DNA of 64,000 nucleotides from UA16 sp905478895 (GCA_943788495.1 CALSQO010000002.1:310001-374000), one strand, 5' to 3'; shown: positions 17,761-27,765, numbered from the stretch's first letter. Made by a program: numbers and translations. The notes: a model not told the origin generated them from the letters alone.

Positions 17761-20700
17761 TGAAAATCAACATTCACACCAGCGTATTCGCTGCCATCGC
17801 GCTTCTTTTTGCGCCGTCCATTCTAAGCCAAGATCTTCAGTCCCTCATGGATGAGATGAACGTACGGCACATTGGTCCGGGTGCCATGAGCGGTCGTGTC
17901 ACCACGATTGATGTCCAACGGAATCGTCCGGAGGTTATCTACATCGGCACGGCGAGCGGTGGCTTGTGGCGCAGCGAATCCGCAGGGGTCCAGTGGGAGG
18001 CCTTGTTTGACGAGCAATCGACGCAGAGCATCGGCGCCTTGGCCTTAGCACCATCGAATCCCGATGTGATTTGGGTGGGCACCGGCGAGGGCAATCCGCG
18101 CAATTCCCATTCGAGCGGACGCGGTGTTTACCGGAGCATTGATGGCGGAACAACTTGGGAGTTGATGGGATTGGAAGGGACTCGAAACATCCACCGCATC
18201 ATCATTCATCCGGAAGACCCTGAAACCGTTTGGATAGGTGCCATTGGAACTGCGTGGGGTGACAGCGCAGATCGAGGGGTTTACAAAACCACCGATGGAG
18301 GAAAGACGTGGGAGCATCAATTGTACATCGATGAGCGCACCGGTGTGGCGGACATGATCATTGATCCATCAAACCCAAATAAGCTTTTGGTTGCCATGTG
18401 GTCGCATCGCAGGGAGCCTTGGTTTTTCACGAGTGGTGGGGATGGAAGCGGCCTTTATGTGACCCACAATGGCGGTGAAGATTGGAAGCAGTATACCGAG
18501 GATGACGGCCTTCCCGCAGGTGAATTGGGCCGCATGGGACTGACCATTAGTCCTGCAAATCCGGATGTTATCTACGCATTGATCGAATCGCAGTCAACGG
18601 CCTTGTACCACAGCACCGATGGTGGGGTCTCGTGGAATATGCTTCAAGGGGATCAAGTAGGAAACCGACCGTTTTACTACGCAGATATCTATGCCGATCC
18701 GTCCGATGAACGACGTTTGTTCAATCTTTATTCCATGGTAGACATGAGTGAGGATGGTGGCCGAACGTTTCGCACGATTCTCCCGTACAGCGGGGTCCAT
18801 CCCGACCACCATGCATTCTATATCCACCCCGATGATCCGAATTACCTCATTGACGGCAACGACGGTGGGTTGAACATCAGCCGAGATGGAGGAAAGACGT
18901 GGTCGTTCATCAACAACCTGCCGCTCGGTCAATTTTACCACATCTCCGTGGACATGGCCATCCCGTATCGCATCTACGGAGGCATGCAGGACAATGGATC
19001 ATGGGTTGGACCGAGTGAGGCTTGGCATTCTGGAGGGATCCGCAACAGCGATTGGCAAGAGATCCTCTTCGGGGATGGATTTGACGTACTACCGGCCACC
19101 AATGATTTGAATACCGCTTATGCGATGTACCAAGGCGGATCCCTTTCGCGTGTCAATCTTATCACAGGTGACCAAACAGGGGTTCAGCCCGTACAGCCGG
19201 ATACCGTGCCCTTGCGATTCGCCTGGAATGCGGCTGTTGCTGCGGATCCTTTTGAGACCGATGGCATTTATTTTGGTTCACAGTATGTGCACCACAGTAA
19301 GGACAAAGGCAACACTTGGGAAGTCATCAGCCCGGATTTGACCACGGATAATCCCGATAAACAGAATCAAGCAGAGTCGGGTGGTCTTACCATCGACGCG
19401 ACTCAAGCGGAAAATCACTGTACCATTTTATGCATTTCACCGAACCCACAGCGTTCCGGTGAAATTTGGGTTGGAACCGATGACGGACGATTGCAGCACA
19501 CCCAAGATGGAGGAGCCACATGGGTGGATCATGCATTGGAAATTAAGCGATTTCCCCTCGGCGCATGGATCCCACAAATTCACATCAGCGCCCATGATCC
19601 CGATGAGGTTTACGTAGTGGTCAATGATTACCGCAGGAACAATTGGCAGCCTTACCTCTACCGCACCAATGATGGGGGAGAGACTTGGGTGCGCTTGGTC
19701 ATGGACGGAGGGGAGGTCACCGGACATTGCCTGAGTGTTGCACAAGACCCGGTTGCATCATCCTTGTTGTTTTTGGGCACAGAGGAAGGATTGTTCGTGA
19801 GTTTTGATCGCGGGACGAATTGGAACCGCTGGACGAAGGACATTCCTTCTGTGCCGGTCCGCGACATGGTGATTCACCCCCGCGACGGTGATTTGATCCT
19901 CGGAACTTTTGGCCGAGCAGCCTATGTCATTGATGATCTCGCTCCGCTGCGCGCGCTGGCGAAAGATGGCAACGCGATGTTTGACAGAATCTTGGGTGTT
20001 TTTGAGGTGGCCGATGCGTACCAAGTCAATTACCGTCGTCCATTGGGCGCTCGATTTACAGCGGATCACGATTGGAAAGGTGAAAACCGCCGCAGTGGTG
20101 CGCGCATTCAATATTTTGTTCATCCCGACTCTGCGGAAGTATACGGCAAGGACAAACTCCTTTGGGCCGTGTTGGATGCTCAAGGCGATACGATTCGCAA
20201 TGGGGGAATAGACGCTGAAGGCGGCTTGCAGTCGATGTGGTGGCGATTTGATTCCAATGGCATGCCATGGCCGGGCCGTGAAATTCAGAAAAAACAAAAG
20301 TTCCCATCGGGTGGGGGGCCGGAAGTCCTGCCAGGGGAATACCGCATTGCCATGAGCATGGGAGATCATTCATCCAATGCGTCTTTTGAAGTAAAGTCGG
20401 ATCCACGGGTGTCTTTCGATGCTGCAGCGCACCAACAACGTTCCATGCATCGGCGGCTGGTGCTGCAGGAGGTGGAGCCAATTGTCGAAGCGATGGACCA
20501 GATTCAACGTGCGCTTGCCACCATTGATGTGGTCAAACAGGAGATGAAGTGGCTGCCTGATTCGGTGAAAGAAGAGACGAAAATCTTGACCGACTCGCTG
20601 AAAACAGCCTTGCTCGAAGTGGAAGAATTGTACACAGAACCGCGCGATGCGAAAGGAACGGGGAGCGTCACGGAACGATTGAGTTCTGTGATGTGGAATG

Positions 20701-20900
20701 CATTTTCAATCAATGGAGGCGACATGGCTCCGGGCGGTAATGCAATTCGTGCTTTGAAGCGGCTGCAGGAGGGTGGCTCGGCATTTTGTGCCGCTGTTGA
20801 CGAATTGATGTCAGGCCTTTGGAGGGATTGGCTTGATTCCGTGGAATCGGTCGATCGCTCGCCTGGAACGCTGTTTGAGGCTTCCGGACAACAAGAGTGA
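17760..20900 (+). CDS. exported BNR/sortilin-like beta-propeller protein
   Basis: A 1046-residue exported protein with a signal peptide (about residues 1-24). At least ten Asp-box repeats are visible across residues 100-700 (for example SIDGGTTWE, TTDGGKTWE, SRDGGKTWS, TNDGGETWV), the mark of VPS10/sortilin-like and glycosidase-type propellers. GMQDNGSWVGP and ATNDLNTAYAMYQGG are typical of large Bacteroidota members annotated as glycosyl hydrolase without shown activity. The C-terminal ~170 residues are helical. There is no T9SS tail, so it is probably periplasmic. I use ATG 17760, which overlaps the previous stop by one base. Confidence 0.85.
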   Translation: MKINIHTSVFAAIALLFAPSILSQDLQSLMDEMNVRHIGPGAMSGRVTTIDVQRNRPEVIYIGTASGGLWRSESAGVQWEALFDEQSTQSIGALALAPSNPDVIWVGTGEGNPRNSHSSGRGVYRSIDGGTTWELMGLEGTRNIHRIIIHPEDPETVWIGAIGTAWGDSADRGVYKTTDGGKTWEHQLYIDERTGVADMIIDPSNPNKLLVAMWSHRREPWFFTSGGDGSGLYVTHNGGEDWKQYTEDDGLPAGELGRMGLTISPANPDVIYALIESQSTALYHSTDGGVSWNMLQGDQVGNRPFYYADIYADPSDERRLFNLYSMVDMSEDGGRTFRTILPYSGVHPDHHAFYIHPDDPNYLIDGNDGGLNISRDGGKTWSFINNLPLGQFYHISVDMAIPYRIYGGMQDNGSWVGPSEAWHSGGIRNSDWQEILFGDGFDVLPATNDLNTAYAMYQGGSLSRVNLITGDQTGVQPVQPDTVPLRFAWNAAVAADPFETDGIYFGSQYVHHSKDKGNTWEVISPDLTTDNPDKQNQAESGGLTIDATQAENHCTILCISPNPQRSGEIWVGTDDGRLQHTQDGGATWVDHALEIKRFPLGAWIPQIHISAHDPDEVYVVVNDYRRNNWQPYLYRTNDGGETWVRLVMDGGEVTGHCLSVAQDPVASSLLFLGTEEGLFVSFDRGTNWNRWTKDIPSVPVRDMVIHPRDGDLILGTFGRAAYVIDDLAPLRALAKDGNAMFDRILGVFEVADAYQVNYRRPLGARFTADHDWKGENRRSGARIQYFVHPDSAEVYGKDKLLWAVLDAQGDTIRNGGIDAEGGLQSMWWRFDSNGMPWPGREIQKKQKFPSGGGPEVLPGEYRIAMSMGDHSSNASFEVKSDPRVSFDAAAHQQRSMHRRLVLQEVEPIVEAMDQIQRALATIDVVKQEMKWLPDSVKEETKILTDSLKTALLEVEELYTEPRDAKGTGSVTERLSSVMWNAFSINGGDMAPGGNAIRALKRLQEGGSAFCAAVDELMSGLWRDWLDSVESVDRSPGTLFEASGQQE

Positions 20901-20909
20901 TCGTATTCC

Positions 20910-21548
20910 TCAGCCCAAGGAGAGCGTTACCATCCATTGGATGGCCATGTTCATCATGAAATTGTTCCATCGTTGAACGGGCTGATCGGGTCGCTCACTA
21001 ATGGGGATAAGGCTCTGTGAGAGGCGCACCTCCGCAAGGACCAAAGGGCTGAATTTCCAACCTGCGACAGCCACTGCTCCTAAATCGACAGGGCGCAATT
21101 CGAGGTAGGTCAATTCGGAGAACCCGTTGCCATAAAAGTCTTCCTCTCCTTGCATGAGAATGCTCGGTTGAACGCCCACACCGAGCCGCCAGTCTCTTGT
21201 GTCCCAAACCCGCATGAGGGGCAAGTCAATGTAGGTGAATCGGTAACTCCACGTCGTGTAATCACCATTTTTGGGATCGGGAACACGTCGACTTCCTTTT
21301 TGCGTCAAGAACATACCGAATTGAACACCGGCATTGGAACTCCGCCGCATGTCGACGGAGGCTCCAATCGTGTAACCGAATTTATTGAAACCTGAAATTT
21401 GATCTCCGTGCACCTGTGTCGTCGACAAACCGCCGTGTAGGCTCGCTCCAAATCGCACCGGTTCTTCCTGAGCTTGAACGGTCAATAGCGAGGCCGAACA
21501 ACACCAGATGAACCCAAAAATGATTCGAAAGGAGTGGAACCGCTTCAC
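20910..21548 (-). CDS. outer-membrane beta-barrel protein (PorT-like family)
   Basis: A 212-residue exported protein with a signal peptide (about residues 1-26, ending TVQAQ). Alternating strands such as FGASLHGGLSTTQVHGDQISGFNKFGYTIGASVDM and RLGVGVQPSILMQGEEDFYGN fit the 8-stranded porin-like family (PF13568) common in this phylum. Its function is not known. The ATG overlaps the stop of the upstream Omp28-like gene by four bases, so it is co-expressed with the thioredoxin-fold gene group. It converges with the propeller gene with a 9-base gap. Confidence 0.8.
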   Translation of the reverse strand: MKRFHSFRIIFGFIWCCSASLLTVQAQEEPVRFGASLHGGLSTTQVHGDQISGFNKFGYTIGASVDMRRSSNAGVQFGMFLTQKGSRRVPDPKNGDYTTWSYRFTYIDLPLMRVWDTRDWRLGVGVQPSILMQGEEDFYGNGFSELTYLELRPVDLGAVAVAGWKFSPLVLAEVRLSQSLIPISERPDQPVQRWNNFMMNMAIQWMVTLSLG

Positions 21549-22429
21549 TCTCCCGGGTGGATTTCCAAGGAATTCAAAACATAGCCATCACCATTGGTCA
21601 AAACGGCCAATACGGTGGAGTTTTCTAATATCCAGGTCGGGTTCCACTCGAAAGTGACTGACTGCATTGCGACATCTCCTGCCTCAGCTCCTTGGGCCAC
21701 TTCCCCAAACCCGAGCCCCAAAGCACCGTGCACTGATCCGCGTAAAACATGATCGAATTCATATTCTGGAACGACGGCAGGATCCGATGAGTAGTCGAGT
21801 TGGTAATCAATGATGTCGGATTCCAAAACGAGCCATGCCAGCTGGACAGGTCCCTCAATGGCATCATAAAAAGTCCCATGAACGTGCATGTTCAAGTGTT
21901 CATTTGCGGCTTCCCAGGAATATTCCGCTTGCAGTGCGACGCGAGGCGTTTTGGCAAGTTCTTCGATGACTTTGTCATTCCATTGGGCTGGAGCCCAGAA
22001 AGCACCGGTTCCGTCCACCCGATTGACACGGCCCAACGGATTGGCCTGGAAATCAAGCTGGTCCCAAAAAACATCTCCTTCATCCGTAGTCCAGTCCGTG
22101 TCAAAATGGTCGTCGTCGGTATTGGCCAAGTCTCCTGCGTGAATTGCCATGACCGAAACCAATCCTTCATGCACTTCTGCAAGGTCTTCGGCAATGATAG
22201 CAGCTGCAGGGCAGTTGCCGCATTGGTGTGCAGTGAAGTCTTCAATCAGTACGCGTTTTACAGCGGAGTTTGCCGGCAGTGCGTCAAAAGTTGGCGCTGG
22301 TCCATACAAGGCCTCGAGGTAATTCGTAGTAACCGGGATGACCGGGTCTTCAATGACATCGCAAGCGCCCAGGAGCAAGGCACAGGTGACTACAGCAATT
22401 GGCAGAACAGATGACCTTTCGTTCTTCAT
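21545..22429 (-). CDS. Omp28-like thioredoxin-fold lipoprotein
   Basis: A 294-residue lipoprotein: hydrophobic N-terminus and lipobox LLGAC with Cys23. The segment VKRVLIEDFTAHQCGNCPAAA places a thioredoxin-type Cys70-x2-Cys73 after a beta strand, as in Omp28-related proteins. The remainder includes a long thioredoxin-like insertion and a C-terminal beta domain ending LNSLEIHPGE. I start at ATG 22429, which overlaps the stop of the preceding gene by four bases; the longer frame to 22549 lies inside that gene. Probable location is the outer membrane or surface; a thiol-disulfide role is inferred from the CxxC. Confidence 0.82.
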   Translation of the reverse strand: MKNERSSVLPIAVVTCALLLGACDVIEDPVIPVTTNYLEALYGPAPTFDALPANSAVKRVLIEDFTAHQCGNCPAAAIIAEDLAEVHEGLVSVMAIHAGDLANTDDDHFDTDWTTDEGDVFWDQLDFQANPLGRVNRVDGTGAFWAPAQWNDKVIEELAKTPRVALQAEYSWEAANEHLNMHVHGTFYDAIEGPVQLAWLVLESDIIDYQLDYSSDPAVVPEYEFDHVLRGSVHGALGLGFGEVAQGAEAGDVAMQSVTFEWNPTWILENSTVLAVLTNGDGYVLNSLEIHPGE

Positions 22430-23880
22430 GATTTGATAAAACGCTGAGACATTACGCCACGTGCTCCGTGCACTGAAATGATGTAGAGGCCAGATTCGAT
22501 TGCACCAATAGGCAAAGAAAGCGTTCCTCGGTGGTTGGGTTGAGCCCATGATTGGATCAATGCTCCGGTGCTGCTGTGCAAGTCTATTCGGGTTTCATTG
22601 CCTGTGAGCCCCGCCAATTGCATGGTGTTTTCATCGTTCAATGGGTTGGGGAAAAGGGCGAATTGTGCCGCGCCAAAGTCGCTGTCGACATTCATGTTCA
22701 CCTCATTGACAGAGAACCCTTTGTCCAGTTGGTTCCAGTTTCCGCTGTTATTAAGGGTGAAGATATTATTGGTTTCAAAGCCGCCTTCATTGTAGGTGGA
22801 GAACGAGCAGCTGAGGTCCCCACCGTTTCCTGTGAGGTCAAACAAATTGAAGGAAAAGCATCCCAAAGATTCAAGATTGACCCACCAGTTGTAGTCGGTG
22901 TTGCTGTCAGCCATGTCGCCGAAATCAATGCCTGCGATCTCATCTCCGTTGAGATCCGTAATGGACCATCGATTATCGCCAGGCATGTTGTCTGTGGTGA
23001 TTTGAACACGCACCAAAGAAGTCGCGGTTTCCTGGCTCAGGTTCATCGTGGCAGAGACACTGTTGTTGCCTTCGTAGCCATCTTCGGAAGTGACTTCAAT
23101 GCTGAACATGGAAGTTGTGGGGAAGATGGCCTCTCCAATGCTTACCGTCTCCATTTCATAGGTGTCTAAGTAACCGGACCATTCATAGGTAAGAAGTTCT
23201 GTACCGAACAAGGTTGTTGCTTCGAGTGTGCAGGAAGTCAGGGGTTCTGTGCCATTGTTGATGAGCTTCACCCCCAGTTCGATTGGTGTTTCAGGGCATG
23301 TTCGCACCGAACCTACGTAGTCAATGAGTCCAACATCTTGTGGCAATGTAGCTGGGGCGCATTCAATGGATTGCACATACGCCGCGTGAGCATCAAATGA
23401 GGCTTGGCCCGTTTGTTTGAGCAATCGATTTGGGCACACCGTCATGATGGTCGGGTAGAATGAACAGTCATAGGCGTTGAAGACACTGCCTCCATTGTCC
23501 GCGATGGGATAATTGACCCCAGCTGTCCAGTCTCCCCAAGTATTGGTCCCAATTCCGTGAAGGTCGTCATCCGTGGTATTGTCATCGGACTCAATGAAGA
23601 GAATGCGCAGTTCGTTCGATCCATCAGGGCCATATGCTTCATAAAGATCCTCGAAAACACCGCTTGTGTGGTAATTCCAGCATGGTCCGCACCATGTGGC
23701 TGAAAAGTCAATGATTACGGAATAGCCAGAGTCCAGGTAACTGTACAAGGTGTGCTCTTCTCCTGCAATGTCGGTGATCGTAAAATCAGGGGCGACGGAA
23801 CCATCAGGCAATTGAGCGTAACCCATTTGCACTGCGGTAAAGGTGAAGGCTATCGATAAGAGTAAAGTGTTCAGTTTCAT
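22426..23880 (-). CDS. exported thioredoxin-fold protein with T9SS type A tail (copy 1)
   Basis: A 484-residue secreted protein. Signal peptide (residues 1-22), then a TlpA/redoxin domain (about 24-190) with FSATWCGPCWNYHTSGVFE, giving the catalytic pair Cys64-Cys67. Residues ~200-400 hold two beta-rich repeats, one with TDLNGDEIAGID and GCFSFNLFDLTGNGG. The last ~75 residues (FALFPNPLNDENT... SQRFIKS) are a T9SS type A sorting domain. It is a tandem paralogue of the gene at 24002 and ends in a four-base overlap with the Omp28-like gene. Outside the cell it could form, break or isomerise disulfides; substrate unknown. Confidence 0.87.
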   Translation of the reverse strand: MKLNTLLLSIAFTFTAVQMGYAQLPDGSVAPDFTITDIAGEEHTLYSYLDSGYSVIIDFSATWCGPCWNYHTSGVFEDLYEAYGPDGSNELRILFIESDDNTTDDDLHGIGTNTWGDWTAGVNYPIADNGGSVFNAYDCSFYPTIMTVCPNRLLKQTGQASFDAHAAYVQSIECAPATLPQDVGLIDYVGSVRTCPETPIELGVKLINNGTEPLTSCTLEATTLFGTELLTYEWSGYLDTYEMETVSIGEAIFPTTSMFSIEVTSEDGYEGNNSVSATMNLSQETATSLVRVQITTDNMPGDNRWSITDLNGDEIAGIDFGDMADSNTDYNWWVNLESLGCFSFNLFDLTGNGGDLSCSFSTYNEGGFETNNIFTLNNSGNWNQLDKGFSVNEVNMNVDSDFGAAQFALFPNPLNDENTMQLAGLTGNETRIDLHSSTGALIQSWAQPNHRGTLSLPIGAIESGLYIISVHGARGVMSQRFIKS

Positions 23881-23932
23881 GATCAGAGGGATTAGGCGAT
23901 TTCTAGAAGGTGAAGATGCACCATTTTTAATG

Positions 23933-23967
23933 AAAAATCCGCACCACCTCGAAGGTGATGCGGATTT
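23933..23967 (-). terminator. terminator after thioredoxin-fold copy 2
   Basis: Read on the minus strand, a 14-pair stem (AAATCCGCATCACC with GGTGGTGCGGATTT, one G-T pair) closes a TTCGA loop and is followed by a short T run. It lies 35 bases after the stop at 24002, separating the two tandem paralogues. Confidence 0.85.
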
Positions 23968-24001
23968 CAAAAGGATTAAATCCTTTGTAGAATCTTTTGG
24001 A

Positions 24002-25477
24002 TTACTTCAATGTTGCGCGCATGGTTGTCGTCTCACCACCTGCAGTCAGGTGAATCAAGTAAACACCAGCGGTAACTCCGTTGAAGTTCAATACGTGGTT
24101 GTACTCACCAGCAGCGAGTGTGCCGAGGTTATCGTTGATGATTTGCTCCCCTACGAGGTTGTAAACAACAATCGAGGCAGCTCCAGCCTTATTTGTGCTA
24201 AACTGCAAGTTTGTTTGCTCGGCAAACGGATTTGGGAATACGCGAGTCACTTCGTTCAACGTTTGCTCTTCGATGCCGACATTCACACTTGTGACCGACA
24301 TTCCAGCAGCCACAGAATCAAAGTCATAAGAACCATCGTAATCGAAGATTGTTGAGATGTACGTGATGTTATCGTCGTAGGTCTTGACGGTGCAAGAACC
24401 AGCGATTGATCCCCATTGCTCACCTGCGAGTCCGTCGCCGTAAGCATCATTCATGGTGAAGGTGTAGCAACCTGTCTCAGGAACGCTTACCCACCAGACA
24501 AAGACATCGCCTTCTGCACCGGCTACTTCGCCTTCGCCTACAGACTCAATGACATTTCCCATGTCGTCTGAAATGTTCCAGCTAATCTCTTGCGGCCAGT
24601 TGTCGGTCATGATTTCAACCTTGATCAATGATGTGCCTTCTGTTGCCAACTCAACGGCTCCAGACGAGCTATTATTGACATCATTGTCGTCACTGGATGT
24701 GATTTCAATGGTGAAGGACGTGCTGGCGTCAAACGCAGCAGAACCGAGATCAACGTTTGTAATTCCGTAGGTTGCCAAATCGCCAGACCAATCGTACGAT
24801 AGCACCTCAGTGCCGCCATCCATTACTGCGATGGTGCAGTATTGCAAGTTAGTCACACCCAAATTCATCAAATCTACACTCATGTTCACGGGCTCACCTG
24901 GGCAAGCAGTAGTGCCACCTGTGTAACCTAACAATGCGGGATCGTTCGGCAATGATGCTGCCGCGCAGTCGTTCGCTTGGAAGATTGCTGCGTGCGCTTC
25001 TGCACTGGATTGGCCTGATTCTGTGAGAATTCTGTTCGGACAAACGGTGTAGATCGTAGGGTAGTACGCACCTGCATAATCGTCAAAGATATTCGCAGCA
25101 TTGTCGATGATCGTGTACTCTGTTCCCGTTACCCAGTCACCTTGCGTTGATGGGCCAGTCCCATTCAGGTCGTCATCTGTCGTTGTATCATCGGATTCGA
25201 TGTAAAAGATGCGCAACTCGTCTGTTCCTTCGGGACCATATGTGTTGTGCAATTCTTCAAAAACACCGCTTGTGTGGTAGCCCCAGCAGGGTCCGCACCA
25301 TGTGGCAGAGAAGTCCAGAATAACCTTCTTTCCATCGTCGAGGAGGTCGTAGAGGTTGTGCTCCACACCGTTGATATCGGTGGCGGTAAAGTCAGGGGCG
25401 ATGCTGCCGTCTGGCAGCTGCGCGAAGGATGCCGTTCCGAAAAGCAGACAAGCAAGTAAAATGTAAATGTGTTTCAT
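24002..25477 (-). CDS. exported thioredoxin-fold protein with T9SS type A tail (copy 2)
   Basis: A 491-residue secreted protein with the same plan as copy 1: signal peptide (residues 1-19), redoxin domain with FSATWCGPCWGYHTSGVFEE (Cys61-Cys64), beta-rich middle with CYTFTMNDAYGDGLAGEQWG, and a T9SS type A domain (RVFPNPFAEQTN to TMRATLK). The two copies share long blocks such as CGPCW.YHTSGVFE, ESDD.TTDDDL and YPTI.TVCPNR, so they arose by tandem duplication. It has its own promoter region and terminator, so it may be controlled apart from copy 1. Confidence 0.88.
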   Translation of the reverse strand: MKHIYILLACLLFGTASFAQLPDGSIAPDFTATDINGVEHNLYDLLDDGKKVILDFSATWCGPCWGYHTSGVFEELHNTYGPEGTDELRIFYIESDDTTTDDDLNGTGPSTQGDWVTGTEYTIIDNAANIFDDYAGAYYPTIYTVCPNRILTESGQSSAEAHAAIFQANDCAAASLPNDPALLGYTGGTTACPGEPVNMSVDLMNLGVTNLQYCTIAVMDGGTEVLSYDWSGDLATYGITNVDLGSAAFDASTSFTIEITSSDDNDVNNSSSGAVELATEGTSLIKVEIMTDNWPQEISWNISDDMGNVIESVGEGEVAGAEGDVFVWWVSVPETGCYTFTMNDAYGDGLAGEQWGSIAGSCTVKTYDDNITYISTIFDYDGSYDFDSVAAGMSVTSVNVGIEEQTLNEVTRVFPNPFAEQTNLQFSTNKAGAASIVVYNLVGEQIINDNLGTLAAGEYNHVLNFNGVTAGVYLIHLTAGGETTTMRATLK

Positions 25478-25507
25478 TCGAGCAGTTTTAGAGTTTCTTA
25501 TTCAAGT

Positions 25508-25515
25508 CAAATTTA
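25508..25515 (-). promoter_or_regulatory. candidate -7 box of thioredoxin-fold copy 2
   Basis: TAAATTTG on the minus strand is an exact TAnnTTTG match 31 bases before the ATG at 25477. Just upstream is a ten-A run and a HindIII-like AAAAAAGCTTTTTT palindrome (25521-25534 region), which may also end transcription of the preceding minus-strand gene. Confidence 0.45.
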
Positions 25516-25579
25516 GCAAAAAAAAAAGCTTTTTTGAGAGCGAAGAGAAACAAATGTTACAAAGCGTTGTTTGAAGGGC

Positions 25580-27262
25580 TCAAAAACTGCTCGTAAAATT
25601 CACTTCGAAGCCGTTTGAAGCCGGCACTGCGCGGCATACACCCCCAATGCAAAAGATCCCTTCTCGTCTTTTTCCATAGCCAATAGAAAGCCGATGAGGG
25701 CCATCTATTCGGCCCACAGCTCCATACAAATAATGAACACGTGCATCGGGATCATTGTTGCCGAAATTGTATTGATCAACAATGCTCACAAACCAATGTG
25801 GGCTCCATGTATACTCCGCGAGAAAAGTCGCCCAATCGCCTTTGTCTTGCTCGGTGAAAAGTGCTTGGAGTTCCGTTCTGAGGCTTTGTCTCTTTCGCGT
25901 TTTAATTTGGGTTTCTACCACATGAATGTCGGCATAAACGATGCCTTTGAAAGTAGTTGTGACAGGGGTTGCGAGGGTGTTAAATTCCAAGTTGTAGAAG
26001 GTGTATTTCCACTTGAACTTTTTGGAGACCTTTCGGCTAATCTGAACATTGAAATCACGAACGAATTTGCTTGGGCCGAAACCCCATGAATTTCGTTCAT
26101 AGCCGTAAACAAGTTCATCCTGGCCTGAAAGTTGAGTGGTGTCGAGTCCATTGGCAGCAGCGAAGTTGATGCTCAATGAAGTACCATATTTCCCGCCCAG
26201 AAGTGAGCCTTTGGGGATGTTGTAGAACAATTCTGCGCTGGCGCTCGATTCTCCAGAAATCACGGTGGCGTAGGGATAAAGTGTTGCAGCGAGGTTGTAA
26301 GTGTGTTGTTGGGTGATCGCCGGAATGTAATTGACAGGCAGGTCGAACAACAATACATCGCGATCGGAACGGAAGCTCATGTTGTCGACCGTCTTCGCAT
26401 TGATGCTGATACCCAATCCTCTTCGCGTGTATCCAAGGCTCGCTAAAAGGGCTTCGCCGTTTCGGTACGTGTATCCATTGTCCGCACTTGGATCATTGAT
26501 TTTTCCAGAGTATTCGAGCCCCGCAGTCCATCCACTGCGCTGGAGATCGAGCCGATAAGACCAAGCGCCAATATTTTCAGGCAGGGTTAGAATCAAGGAG
26601 TCCTTGGTGATGGTTCCTCCGTCTTGGAACTTGCTCACAAAACCAGCTCCGAGCCGAATTTTGGTTTTCCAGTCGTATCCACCCCGGTCGGAGAAGAGGC
26701 CATTGACGTCAATCGATGCGTCAACAGCGCGCACAATGCCTGAGCCATTGATGAGCCGACTGTCGAAGTCAAGCCGCTGCTTGCCATAAATGGCTTTGAC
26801 CTCAACGCCTTCAATTGGACGAAGGATCAAGCGAATGCCATCGAGTGCGTTGTCGATGCCCAAGGCCCTTTCTTCGTAGGCTCGGAGAATCATACCGCTT
26901 CCAAATTGTTCGTAGAAATTGCCTATGGTAAAGTCCACTTTTCCTGTGGGATCCGCGTACCGAGCATAGCGGTAGCCAATCCCGCTGCCCTTGAAACGTC
27001 CAGGAAAACCGAGAACCGCATTCAAGTAGGATTCATAGCGCACGCCGGCGCTGAATCCACCTTGTTGGTAGATGAGGTTGCCAAAGGCATTGAACCCCGA
27101 TTGTTCGGGTGGAACAATGGCGCCGATGATGGGGTCTTCGCTGTAACTCTGCCACAGCATTTGAAGGTTTCCAGAAACGCTTCCGGCCTCCCGTTCTTGT
27201 CCTTGGCCGAATGCAAGAGCTGGGAATAGAAAGGTCGCAACTACAGTGACTTTCCAATTCAT
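25580..27262 (-). CDS. DUF6029-like outer-membrane beta-barrel protein
   Basis: A 560-residue exported protein with signal peptide (about residues 1-19, ALAFGQ). The whole body is amphipathic beta strands: GNLIYQQGGFSAGVRYESYLN, IGNFYEQFGSGMILRAYEERALG, IYGKQRLDFDSRLI. This matches, from memory, the DUF6029 family of Bacteroidota outer-membrane barrels of unknown function. The C-terminus ends FEVNFTSSF with a terminal Phe, as expected for barrel assembly. Its ATG overlaps the end of the upstream tlpA-like gene by four bases, so the two are co-translated. Confidence 0.82.
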   Translation of the reverse strand: MNWKVTVVATFLFPALAFGQGQEREAGSVSGNLQMLWQSYSEDPIIGAIVPPEQSGFNAFGNLIYQQGGFSAGVRYESYLNAVLGFPGRFKGSGIGYRYARYADPTGKVDFTIGNFYEQFGSGMILRAYEERALGIDNALDGIRLILRPIEGVEVKAIYGKQRLDFDSRLINGSGIVRAVDASIDVNGLFSDRGGYDWKTKIRLGAGFVSKFQDGGTITKDSLILTLPENIGAWSYRLDLQRSGWTAGLEYSGKINDPSADNGYTYRNGEALLASLGYTRRGLGISINAKTVDNMSFRSDRDVLLFDLPVNYIPAITQQHTYNLAATLYPYATVISGESSASAELFYNIPKGSLLGGKYGTSLSINFAAANGLDTTQLSGQDELVYGYERNSWGFGPSKFVRDFNVQISRKVSKKFKWKYTFYNLEFNTLATPVTTTFKGIVYADIHVVETQIKTRKRQSLRTELQALFTEQDKGDWATFLAEYTWSPHWFVSIVDQYNFGNNDPDARVHYLYGAVGRIDGPHRLSIGYGKRREGIFCIGGVCRAVPASNGFEVNFTSSF

Positions 27263-27765
27263 TCGGCGAGCTTCAAAAGTTGTTCGTAAACTTCTTCTTC
27301 GTCACCATCAGAGTAATTATTGTGTTGCCAAACGATTTCCCCTTCTCCGTTGACAAGGAATGTATGCGGAACATTCATTACTTGCATTGCTCGCGCAAAA
27401 TCCTTGTTGGGATCCAATAAAATTTCGTAATCCCAAAGAACGCTGTTGACATAGGGAGCAACACGGCGGATGCTTCGTTGGTCATCGATGCTCACTGCGA
27501 CAATAGTGACATCGGTTTCATCTTGCCAATCGTCGTAAAGCTCGGCGTAATTGTTGAGTTCGCGTTTGCAAGGGCTGCACCACGTTGCCCAAAAACAGAT
27601 GAGGGTAGGGCTTCCCTCCTTCACCAAATCGCTTGTGGCGATAGGTTCTCCATCCATGTTTTTCAATTGCACGTTGGGCAAGGTCTGTGCTGTTGAATAA
27701 CTCGCGAATGCGACAATCATTAGTGCTGCTAATGCGCTTTGAATGGGATGTGATTTTCTGTTCAT
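27259..27765 (-). CDS. TlpA-family thiol-disulfide oxidoreductase
   Basis: A 168-residue exported thioredoxin-like protein. Signal peptide (about residues 1-27, ending STAQT), then CFWATWCSPCKREL with Cys63-Cys66 as the active site, the TlpA/ResA cis-Pro region VMNVPHTFLVNGEGEIV, and a full fold to the end. TlpA proteins reduce periplasmic disulfides, for example in cytochrome c maturation. It heads a two-gene operon with the barrel protein at 25580 and is divergent from the Cys-rich T9SS protein at 27868. Confidence 0.9.
   Translation of the reverse strand: MNRKSHPIQSALAALMIVAFASYSTAQTLPNVQLKNMDGEPIATSDLVKEGSPTLICFWATWCSPCKRELNNYAELYDDWQDETDVTIVAVSIDDQRSIRRVAPYVNSVLWDYEILLDPNKDFARAMQVMNVPHTFLVNGEGEIVWQHNNYSDGDEEEVYEQLLKLAE

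Noticed and set aside
17757..20900. Calling the BNR propeller protein a glycosidase
   Set aside because: Asp boxes alone do not show glycosidase activity and no catalytic sialidase residues are evident; I kept a structural name only.
25515..25540. A/T homopolymers near 25520 as a phase-variation tract
   Set aside because: The tract lies between genes, not in a coding frame, and fits a promoter/terminator region; no evidence of variable length.
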